This document shows, piece by piece, positions 11,832-23,800 of a stretch of 64,000 nt of DNA. Below the pieces are notes generated by a model that worked only from the letters and a program-made list of their open reading frames with translations, was not told the origin of the DNA and did not search any database. Position 1 is the first letter of the stretch. Each line of letters starts with the position of its first letter. The position numbers and the translations under genes are program-made. The stretch spans positions 1,240,001 to 1,304,000 of the forward strand of contig JAOTON010001028.1 in NCBI GenBank assembly GCA_034440635.1, written 5' to 3'. The stretch comes from Lepas anatifera (taxonomy: Eukaryota > Arthropoda > Thecostraca > Lepadidae).

Positions 11832-14800
11832 ATGAGTGCGCCGAGCGGTTCTCCGCAGGTTTTTAAGGGAATCTGCAAGCAGGTACGGCCTAATGAGGCA
11901 TCTCTTGTGTCGATTTTGGATTCTGAGTGGTGGTTTGTTTCATTTTCGCAAAATTCCTGATTTTCCTGGGGAGAGGGCGTTAGCAAAGGCTAGAGAAAGT
12001 TGCCCTGGAACACCGGGTAAACAGCTGATGTTCCACGTGAAGATAGTATAATGTGGTTGTTTGCCATTACACTCCTGTTAAAAGCATGCTAAATACTATA
12101 AGCATTGCCATTGTCTACATTGCGCTCCACTTGTTGTTTATAAACACAGAATTTTTGAAGCTGTAAGAGTAGATTTGTGGAACCTGCGCAATGATAATTT
12201 AAAAGTGCTCCATACATTAAAATCAATTTACCATTTAATATTCCATGCTATGTAATATACATTTAATATTGATATATAAACATATTCATGTGTGGTTGAA
12301 ACTGGGTGATGACCTGTGTGAGTATGATTGTGTGTGACCATAAATACATGTTTTGGAATGTTGGATTTGGATTCATGTGGATGGGTCTCTTTTCAGTGAA
12401 AACCTAACATATGTCTGTATATCTGTTACTGGTCCTAATCTGTGGTAATATGAAAATTTGAATAGACCTTAAAATATAATTTTCCATGAGAATTATTCAT
12501 ATTTGGTCTTGGTAACACAACTGCTGCCTCATGATCATGACAGGGTAGGGACCGAATTTGACGTGTCATAGCCTAGTCACTGAACGCCCTTAAATGCCAA
12601 CACACTTGGACCTAATTGGTACATTTAGTCATTTTAGGAAATGCAGCAGAAAATATTACACCTTAGTCATATAATGTAAATTTCAGCATGTTTGGCAAGC
12701 TTAGTTAATTCATTATCAAGTTTCAGCTGTTTTACTCATTAAGACAAACTTCTCTAGTTATGATGTAGTTTCCATGGGTAAAATATTATTGTGATATCAG
12801 GATAGTAATGGAGTCATTGATTCCTTAAAGTGCTATTGCACCAGCACCTTAGCACAGATTGTGTTATAGTGCTGGGAAATAGCCTCTAATGGTGTGGATT
12901 GGCAGTCTGACACAAATCATAATGGGGCCATGGAGCCTAGGTCACTAATAGACACAACTTAATGGGGGTATTCTTAACAGAGGAGGTAAAGGAATACAGT
13001 ACAAGGGGTCAGCATGCACATCCTGGGCTGTGTCAATATTGAGTGAACGTAATGTCTGGTGTGAACTAAGGGCAGGAAGCAAACTGTTAGATGGCGGATC
13101 ATAGCATCCTGACTACTTTTTGACCCTGAAGTGCTCATATGTGATAGCGTATCAACCTCAGTGTATCAAAATAAAAAATGGAATTTGAAACACCGGAATC
13201 ACTAGAAAATTTAATGATCAAATATCACACTATAATTTGTGATGAGAATGTCAGCATGGCCCATTGTTATCCACAGCATCCATCTGGTTTTGAAATAAAA
13301 TTATTTTCCTAATATGCCATAATTACACCTTTTTAGGGCATTGGGTGTATGATTTTTCAGTATTTATACACTTTGTTGATGTTTGAAATTTTAAACTAGA
13401 GGATGTAGTAGTATCTTCTCTGTATTCATTAAAACTCTGAAGTTTTGAACTTGCTAGTCTATTGAAGAAAGGTGTAATAGCTTCAAAGCATAGGCTAAAT
13501 GTGATTTACTTGGGCTGGGGAAACACAGTTTCCTTAGGGAAGTTGGCAACTCTGTCCTATTTGTAAAACTGGCATATGGTCTTTGTCTTTGATGTTTGGT
13601 TTTTGTACTTTGATGCCATCAACAGAAGTGTTTGTAATTGTCATGGTGGAAGTGGCACAGATAATTTTCCATCACAATGGCTTATCTTTTTCTACTTGAT
13701 GATGTATATTGTTGAACCAACGAAATTACCATAGAACTGTGGTAGGTAGAAATGGTTCCATTGTGGGAGGTCATGACCTAGATTGCCAAGTTTGTCACCC
13801 AAAACCTGACACAATGGGGATCATGACTGAGTACTGATTGGTAGTCCATGAGTTTGCAGCCTTTGGGGTCATTGGCTTCCTAAACTCTTGGAAATTGCCC
13901 AGTTTTCTTCCAATTTAATTCAAAACTCAAGATTTTGGTAATTTAGTCCCTTAGTGTTGGACCACAGCTAGAACACCATATAAAAGCCATTGGACAACAT
14001 CTGTTACAAGTGACATTTTAGTCCAGGCTCAAGGTACATAGTTGAAACATTGGCTACATCCCATGGAATAATCTGTCACATAACCCTAGAAGTTACTGCA
14101 TCAATAAACCCCCATTACATTTTTTTATTTATTTTGAATGTGTAGAAATCCAAGACTGGATTGCTGGCAGAACCACACCAGCCACTATCCAGACTCCGTC
14201 CTCCCCCCTGGAAAACGAACGTGTCCATCACAGGCAGCAGCAAAGTTTCATCTTAGTTGAATATTGTAATGTTAAAGATTGGTCACATAGTTGTTGTCAA
14301 ATCCCTGACATCAACTTTGCTTTCCCAGTTGGTCCCAATCCTTGTTTTAGTATGTTGTTTATTTTAACCCTAATTGAGCACTGGGTTAGAAATGCATGCA
14401 ATTCATGACATTCTCTTTGCGAATGTTACCTCTGTCTGGGCCCACTTTCTTAAGATTATTCTTAATTGCTTGACATCATTGTGGGGGTATAGATATATAG
14501 TGGCATGTGATGGTGATGCTGACTTGTCTGCTGCTCGGTAGGTTCTCTCCGGTGATGCTGACTTGTCTGCTGCTCGGTGGGTCCTCTCTGGTGATGCTGA
14601 CTTGTCTGCTGCTCGGTAGGTTCTCTCCGGTGATGTTGACTTGTCTGCTGCTCGGTAGGTTCTCTCCGGTGATGCCATCACAATCCGGAGCCAGCCGCGT
14701 GGCGGCCCTCCCAAGGAGCGCCAGTTGAACCTCAGCAACATCACAGCTCCGCGGCCAGCACGGCGCGGCGCTGGAAACACCGAGGCCACGCAGGACGAGC

Positions 14801-17800
14801 CCTGCGCCTGGGCTAGCAGGGAGTTCCTCAGGAAGAAAATCGTTGGCAAGGAGGTGTTGTTCACCGTTGAGACAACTACAAACACCGGTCGCGAGTACGG
14901 CTATGTCTACCTCGGCGACGGTGAGGAGGCTGACAGCAGCCGGACTGGGATGAAGTTTAGTGAGCCAACTTTTAGGCTCGGGTGTGAGGGGCAGCAAACG
15001 TTTGCGTTAGGTATGGTGGATGCCTTTTGTGAGCATCACCTTAGTGCGATCACTATGCAGGCAGCTGCGTCTTATTGACAGTAGTGCGCATCTTTGACCT
15101 CGGATTGACGGTGCTGCATTCCTTTTCAGGCAGTCTACCAACAATTATAAAAATAAATTAGCTACATGTCCTACCTCATGCCCTGATTGGTGCAAATATT
15201 TTTTTCATAACTACGCTAACAGAGCCGTGTTTGAATGTTTGCAAACATTTTCCTACCTTGACCGTAGCCCTGTGTTGTGTCGGTATGTTTGCAGACAGTT
15301 TCATATTTGAACTTTTGCGCTGATGGCATCGTGTCTGTATGCTCTCAAGCAGCGCCATAGTTGGACTATTCCACTTATTGAGTCATGTGCGGCTGTCAAC
15401 AGACATCACCAAGGGCGAGAACCTGGCCGAGTCGCTGGTGGCAGAGGGACTGGCGCAAGTACGGCGCGAGAACCTTCGCGAATCAGCGGCGCGGCTGGTG
15501 GAGCTGGAGGATACCGCTAAGGCAGCTGGCAAGGGCAAATGGGCACCGGACGCCTCAGTGAGTCCCTCCTCCTCCATATCTCTTAGAGTCGGTCAGAATG
15601 TGGTGGATAGAAAAATGACTAGTCAGGAGTTTGGGCTCAATGGCGTGGCCAACCGTTAGATCGTATAGCGCCAGTGGGGAGGGAGGTTTGAAACTGAGCA
15701 GTTGATAAAGGGGGAGATGAATGCTGCATCAATAGTTTTCACGTTGGAGACATATAACTAGTCTGCACCAGCTGTGATTGTGACCACGGGCTGTATGTAT
15801 AAGGCTCGTGTTTGGCGATTTCCGAACCTTACGCCACAGATCCGGTCATGACCCAAAAAGGCAACTGTTCATGAACACCACACTTGAAGAAAGTAGGTTT
15901 GGAAACGGTTATTACAGGTGCCCAATGTTGACGTTGGCCTGCTATTCCTGGCGACCAGATGAACAGCTGGTGCTGCTCGACAGTCTCGTGTGCGTGACGT
16001 GACCTGGTCGGTGGAGAACCCGCGCGTGCTGGTGGAGAAGTTCGGCGGCAAGCCGGTGCAGGCGGTCATCGAGCACGTGCGCGACGGCTCCACGCTGCGC
16101 GCCTTCCTGCTGCCGGACATGTACCACGTGACGGTGATGCTGTCGGGCGTGCGGGCACCCACCGTCCGGCTGGGCGCCGACGGTGAGTGTCGCCTCCAGA
16201 CTGGCGTCGCTCCTGCGGCACTGCTTGGGCTTAAAAGGGGAAACGGGCCTATTTGCCGAAATACTAGGAAATACTCTTTATGGACATTTGTTTGAAAACA
16301 GGGCAACCGCACTTTGTTTCGACCTTCGATCGCTCAGAACAAAAATATCGTCTCTTGTCTTAATACCCTGGATTTACATTGCGTGTAATTGCGAATCTGG
16401 CTTTTTGCGGCAGCTTACAGCATGTAACGTTGCGGGGACGATGCCAATTTTGTTAAATTTATCACGTGGCATGCGCTGCCAGATGGAAAGGGATTCCTTC
16501 GTGGCTTGAAATAATATAATAGCTCCCTTTATTTTATACTTTAAAGTGTGCCTCGGAAATTTAATACAGAAAGCTTTGGGTGAAATGAAATACGCCTACA
16601 GTGGTTTCTCGACGCGCTCTACAAAACTACTCTCTCCGTTCAAAGCCCATTATAAAAGAGGAACACTCCCTTTAACACGCACAGTGAAGAGGGGTCTGGC
16701 ATCAACGTACAGTGGAGGGAGTCCGAAAGTGCCCCTTTCCGAGATGTTCGAAACCAAGAGGGTTAGAAAAACGCCCGTTGGGGGGGAGGTGGCGATCTAC
16801 GTTATGGCAAAGTCTCATTCACCTAGGTCAATATCTTCAAGGTCAAACCAGGCCGTAAAAGCCCAATCTGGGCCATACTGGAGACCTATTGGGAAATGCC
16901 GTGATTATGCGAAAAAGCCGGAAATAGACCAAAAGCGGACTAAGGTCATACGGGGAAGGTCCCTCACAATGTGCTCTGAAATTTTGCGGTCAAGGTCGAT
17001 GATCTATGAGGTAACAATATGACATATTCTTTAAAAAATGTACAATATAACTGGCCCTTTAGCAGTCTTTGGGCGGGAAATGAATGTTTGACCTTGAAGA
17101 AAGTCCTTTGACCTTAACCTGTGACCTTGACCGTCGTATTGAGTAGCCTTAGCTATGAAGTCATAGCATGCCAAACGTCATACTGAATAATGTCATCTGA
17201 CCGGAATACTGGGGTCATTTACCTTGACCTGTGACCTTTGACCTTAATGTGGGTTAGCCTATTTCCTTAACATATAGCCTGATTATATAGTTATTACATC
17301 ACCACACGGTCTACAGTGCAGACGAACTGGTGCGACTGCGCCATTGCGACGGTCTCAAAATATAGGTCTGACTTTGAAAGCCAATGGGTCAAAAACATTG
17401 TTGACTGATCCTCAAAATTCCTTCACCAATCAACGCGTAATGAATTCTCTCAAATGTGCAGGGAGAAATAAACGCTAATTTGCGCCGAGAAACCACTCCG
17501 TAAATTTTGGAATATCTGGCCAAATGCATGAGTTTTCCGCCCCAGAATACATAAGGTAAAGATATGGACAGAGCAGAGCGGCGGCATCGCCATCAAAACA
17601 TTCAGGGTTTTGGTGGATTTTACCCAGGGTTTACCCAAAAAACAACATAAGATTTACTTAGAAACCGTGGGTAACTTCCAACAGTGTTTAAGTTTTATGA
17701 AATTATATTTGATTCAGGAATGGTTCTGTGGAAAGTGACAGAATTGTGAAGGAAAAATAAAAGATGTATAGGCTTCAGATTTACGACAATGCGTAAACAT

Positions 17801-20800
17801 CCCACCTTTTTCACCAAATTTACGCTGCGTAATTTTTTTTGCATGGCACACGGCGGAAAATTCATAAGTGTCTGAAAGCCCACTGCGTAAGAATTCGTGC
17901 CCTACCCAAGTATTATATTCCCCTGCAAGTGTGGCCAACTGGCGTTTTCCTGCGACGAACGGTTCTCCGGCTACCATGGAAAAATAGGTGGGGGAGGGGG
18001 GCACTTTAGAGCCCCTCCACTCCGCGTGTTAAATCTGAGAGGAGTGGCCGGAGCTGGACGGCTTGGGGATAGGTTGGATGTTTGTTCGAAATGTTGTGGT
18101 TTGCATGTCTTTGTGTTTGACTTTGGTCTCTCTCATCAATGGCATCGCGGTTGTTATGCTGCATGATGGAGACACTTGGTGTGTGTGGGTGTGGGTGTGA
18201 GAGATATGTTGCTAGGTTAGACAAATTAATTCCGTGGTATCAATTGGATGTATATTCCACGTCCAAAAGCAACTCGCTTCGGTGTTGAATTTCAGTCTCG
18301 ATTTGAAATCCAGCCCCTGGGATCACAAATATTCCGAATTCGGAACAGCTATGATATTTACCAAATCATTAGCCTGTATGCTGGTTTCTTACGAGGCGAT
18401 TCGTCACGCGGTGCGTGTTGTTCGGCTCTCGCTAGTGAGAACGCGCCCCTTGCGGTGATAATCAGCACCTGTGTTCTGGGTGTGGCAGGTAAGCCCGACC
18501 AGTCGCTGGCGGAGCCCTACTGCGAGGAGGCGCGCTTCTTCGTGGAGTCACGCCTGCTGCAGCGAGAGGTCAACATCGTCCTGGAGAGCGTCAACAATGC
18601 CAACTACATCGGCAGCGTACTCCACCCTGTGAGTAGGACACTATCGGGGTCTCCGTGTGTTCGGATTACATGCGAGCAATATTTTATCTCCACGGAAAGA
18701 GAAGACTGGAGTGCCAACACGCCAATTTTTTCCTTATATAATGAAAAGTTTGCTTCCGTGCATGCGCCACCAAAAACCTTCAATGTTTTGAAGCTGCGTG
18801 CTTGCACTGTTGGCGGAGCTCGGGCCAGAGTAGTAATAATTAACCATCGAAACTGTTGGCTTTATCCTCCGTCACGCCGCGCGACGGGTAGCTATGAACT
18901 CAGCGATGTCTGTCCCAAACAATCGGCCAACGCAAGGCAGTCGTCGTCCAAGTTATCACGCACGCGCCAAAAATATGTTTACTCTTTCTCTTACACGAGC
19001 CCAGCATCTGTAAGTAAAGATATCTCCAAAAGAAAAGCATGTCGTGTTGCGGTGCAGAACGGAAACATCGCGGAGCTGTTACTGCGGGAAGGTTTCGCCC
19101 GCTGCGTCGACTGGTCGATCGCGCACTCTCACGCTGGCCCGGAGGCCCTGCGTGCCGCTGAGCGCACCGCCAAGGACAAGAAACTCCGGATCTGGAAGGA
19201 CTACAAGCCGTCCGCTTTGGTAAGGTGGCAGGGCAGGGCGTTGTATCTGTGGCTGGAGAACAATTTTCGTTTTTTTCTATTCCCGACGAACTTTGAGGAT
19301 ACTTTATATTTCTGTGTTTCATCATCCCCAGTCTCCCTCATGAAGAATTTGGTGTACCCTCTCCAAGTCTTACATGGAAATGCCAAGTTTACCACGATTT
19401 TTCAGGCTTTGCTTTTTTAATAAGTTCGTTATATCCATAAGTTTGAGCAGACTCAGTTGGATAGATACAGAACATCTTTTCTTTCGCCGTTCCATCTTCA
19501 ACTTATGTGTGGACGGATTAGTCGCTGAAATGACATAGACTCCATGGTCCTTCAGCAGGGGTCAATCAAGGACAAGGAGATGACAGGAAAGGTGGTGGAG
19601 GTGGTGAACGCAGACGCGATGGTTATCCGACTCGGCGACAACACCTCGCGCAAGATATTCTTGGCGTCTGTGCGGCCGCCGCGATCGGAAGCTAAGGACG
19701 GCGAGCAGCCCGTCAGGCCGCCCAAGCAGCGCGCCCGGCCACTCTACGACGTGCCGTTCTTGTATGAAGCGCGCGAGTTCCTCCGGCGGAAGGTGATCGG
19801 TCAGAAGGTGCAGGTGCACGTGGACTACGTGCAGCCAGCGTCTGACGGCTACCCTGAGAAGACGTGCTGCACGGTGAAGCTGGGAGGCGTCAACGTGGCC
19901 GAGGCGCTTGTGGGCAAGGGTCTGGCGACGGTGGTGCGATACCGGCAAGACGAGGAGCGGCGCAGCTCTCAATACGATGCCCTGCTCGCCGCCGAGATGA
20001 AGGCGCAGAAGAGCGGCAACGGCATGTGGGGCAAGAAGGAGAACGCGACGGTGAAGGTGCAGGACTGCGCCGGCGACCTGGTCAAGTCGAAGCAGTTCCT
20101 GCCGTTCCTGACGCGGATCGGAAAGGCTGACGGCATAGTGGAGTTTGTGGCGAGCGGCTCGCGGATGCGCATCTACGTGCCGCGCGAGACGTGCCTGCTT
20201 ACCCTGCTGCTGGCGGGTGTGTCGTGTCCGCGCGGCTCGCGGCCCGGGCCCGCCGGCACCATGCTAGAAGCCGAGCCGCACGGCGACGAGGCAGCCGCCT
20301 TCACCCGCGACATGTGCTTACAGCGCGACGTCCAGCTGGAGGTCGACTCGATGGACAAGGGCGGCAACTTCATCGGCTGGCTGTACGTCGACGGCAAGAA
20401 CCTGGCCGTTGAGCTGGTGGCCGCCGGCCTGTCGTCGCTCCACTTCTCCGCCGAGAACAGCAAACACTTCACCGCCATCCAGCGGGCTGAGGAGCAGGCC
20501 AAGGCCGCGAGGAAGGGCATGTGGAAGAACTTCGTAGAGAAGACCAAACCGGCAGCGACGGAAGGTACGGACGGCGGGGAGGTAGTGCCTACCGAACGCC
20601 GAGTCAACTACAAGTCGGTGGTGGTGACAGAGGTGGCTGATGACTGCCGCTTCTTCGCGCAGAGCGTCGACAAGGGCCAGGAGCTGGAGACGATGATGGA
20701 TAAGTTGCGGACAGAGATGTCTGCCAACCCGCCTCTAACCGGGGCCTACCGAGCCAGGCGCGGTGAGTACTGCGGCGGCCGGACCTACAGGGGTTCCGGA

Positions 20801-23800
20801 GTATAAACTAACGGTGCCGCTGAGGCTGCAGCTACTTGGTGCTTTTTGATCGGGAAATGGGGACTAAGAAGCTACCTGTCAGGGATGGGTGGGGGGCGGT
20901 ATCCCGACCAAGCAGATATTCCGTTAACTTCTTGTTTGTTCTGTTCTGAAATGCAAATTCAAGGAATGCAACACCTAGAGCACATCAACAGCCCGGCCGC
21001 AGTCTTCCCGTGACCTCGACCTGGGTCGTTGGCCGTTATCCGCTCTTTGAAAGGGAAACTTTGTACTCTGTTCGTCTGAAAGGCCTCTGCTCCGACCTTA
21101 TGGTGGGAATAGCTGGAATTAGAGCTAAAACCATTTGCGGCCTCTTTTGCACCCATTTGGCTTTAATAGGGGATACTAACCAAAAGACAGCTCTCAGGAT
21201 TAAGTGCTTTGCTATAGCGTCAACTGGTTGCAAATACAGAGCTAGTTCTCAAATTACATAATGCAGAGGGATGCGGGAGTCAGCCAGAGCGTTAACAAAC
21301 GTTACACATGGGCGCCACAAAGCGTTACACGGGGAGGTAGGGGGTTGAAAATCACAAAATCATGGGTTACGTAATGTATGGATTTATTCTTTACTTTAGT
21401 GCCATCACGTGCTCTGCCGAGGCACAGGGTAGCCTCTCACCGGGGTCACCCCTGACCGAGTGGCCACCCCTGTGCAGGCGACCGCTGCGTGGCCAAGTTC
21501 GTGGACGGCGAGTGGTACCGGGCCAAGGTGGAGAGGGTGCAGGGCGGCCAGATCGGCGTCATCTACATCGACTACGGCAACCGGGCCACGGTGCCCATCA
21601 CCGACTGCGCCTCGCTGCCCGGCGCCTTTGCCGGCGCCGCGCCCTACGCCAAGGAGTACGCGCTAGCCTGCGTCAAACTACCGAAGGACGTGAGTACGGC
21701 GTGTGGGTGACCTCCGTCTTGTTGTCCGGTGTTTTCTGCGGAGGCCGAGTAACATGCTCCCTCGGAGGAGACCGGTCGCACGGATGAGCCTTATAACATC
21801 CCTTGGTCTGCCCTGCAATAGCGCTATGTGAGTGATGGGCGCTAAATGTATGCTCCTTGCTGCTGTGTATTTCATGCAGTTAATAATGTAATGTCCCGTG
21901 TCTTCTGGTTCGTTGCATGCATCGAAGAGGCCGTGCTCCCCGCCTTTCACATTCGCAGCGTGTCCTTCAGGAGGGGGCAGTGGCTCACCCTCAGCTGATG
22001 CAGCACCACCTGCTCTCGTCTTGTCCATTCTTTCTCCATTTTTGGGGGCCTTCCCTGGCAGATCTTGTTATGCAGGTGATCTGGCGGTACGGTTTCGCTG
22101 TATGATTCCGTCTGCTTCTTTCTGCAGGCTCTTCGGATTACTGATTTGGCGGCTTTCAGGTCGATTGGGATGGTGGTTGCTTTATTGTTCCTTTGCTGAT
22201 CTCTGCCAGAGTTCGCTGCCGCGTCCTGTTGGTCGACACCGCTGTGGCCGGGCACCCACACCAACTGGATGTTACCCGCTCTGCTGTGGTTTCGCAGGGC
22301 TTCCTGGAGATCGGTCAATGGTTTGAAGTTCGGTTTCCATGGGGCTGTCTGAATTGTTTGTAGTAGTCACAAGGAGTCAGTAGTTGTGAAGTCAGTGTGA
22401 ATCAGTAAAGTTGTGTGGTGGGGGTGTCTCCGATGTCATCCAGTGCGGCTCTGAGGGCGACCAGCTCCGCCCGGAAAGAGCTAGTGTATCGGGCCGCGGG
22501 CATCGACCATGTCCGGTCGTCCCTCCCGTCCTGCCCCGCCCCTCTCCAAAAGCATCCGTCGCGGATCCGTCCGTGAAGTAGGCGGATTGGGTTGGATGCA
22601 CTTTGTTCACGCACCTGATACGCGGCTTTCCTGACCTCGGCGCCGTCTGTTCTTCTGCAGTGTTCTATCGCGTCCGTGTGTAACGTTACCTATTCTCCAG
22701 TGCTCTCCCACGGTGTTCGCGGGGGGATGCATGTGGCTCCCTCGGGAGGTCTTTCAGACCGTCTGCGATGCGCAGCGCATCGCAGACGTGGCGCACCCTC
22801 GCGCCATGTCTCTTATTTCTGAAGCGCCGTTTGACTTTGCGAATTGCGGTTTGGTATGCCGTTATTTTATCCAGTCCCAGTAATTTTTTCCTTGGACGGT
22901 TCCTAGCTCTTCTGCTAGGGGGGCACACTACTGAGGCGGGCCACCACCATCAGGGTTCCCACCCCAGCGTCCGCTGGACACCCGGTGATGAGTCTCACTG
23001 CGGCGTGGGCTGTACGGTCCTTGATGTGGCGGCTCGTTTTCCTCGTAAACGGCATATACGCGCAGCCCCAGCCCCATACAGGGCCACCGGCTCTCTGAAG
23101 GTTTTGTAGACTCCTGAGTGTATGCTCGCGGCAGCCTCATCTGGTGCTTACCAGCGCCTTCATTGCACCAAGTCTAATGTCTACTTTTGCTTAGTCTTCT
23201 TGATGTGGGCTCGAAGAGTAAATTGGGTATCAAACTTCATGCCCAAAACACTGAACTCTCGTACCTGTTGTGTCCCCTCAGCACAAATTGAGCTTGCGTT
23301 GCCCGTTTATTTCGTCATTGGTTGAGAAAAGAACGGTCTTAGCCTCGGTGTTGCTGACCTCGATCCTCCAGGCGTCGGCCCACTCGTGTACGACGTATCG
23401 CCCCACCTTACCCTGGCTCTGCGGTCCGACAAAAATTGTGAAACCATGCTAGCATGCATGCGGGATACCCGGTCATTTTTAGGAGGCTTGTTCGGTGAAT
23501 TCTGCCATCAGCGGCAGTGAGATCGACAGACGCCATTACCGTCCGGTGCATTTTCAGTTTCTCGAGTGCACCCATGATGTCCCTTGAAGTATTATCGAAA
23601 GAAATACAGCCATTTTTGTCATTTCCGGTTTTCCCCATGCATTTCCAATGGAGAGGTATGTAATGAGATGTGTCCGCCCCTAACCCTAGACCATCGATAT
23701 AGAAAATAATGTTGTCATGTGGCACTTCTTGGACCTGTTGTGTGGTTTGAATCTTCAATCAATATATTAAAAGTATTCTCACTGGTGCCACTTGAAATAT

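Noticed and set aside
19969..20607. Frames of 136-144 residues on the minus strand under Tudor-SN exon 7
   Set aside because: Shadows of GC-rich coding sequence; the + strand frame carries the conserved SN3 and SN4 domains.
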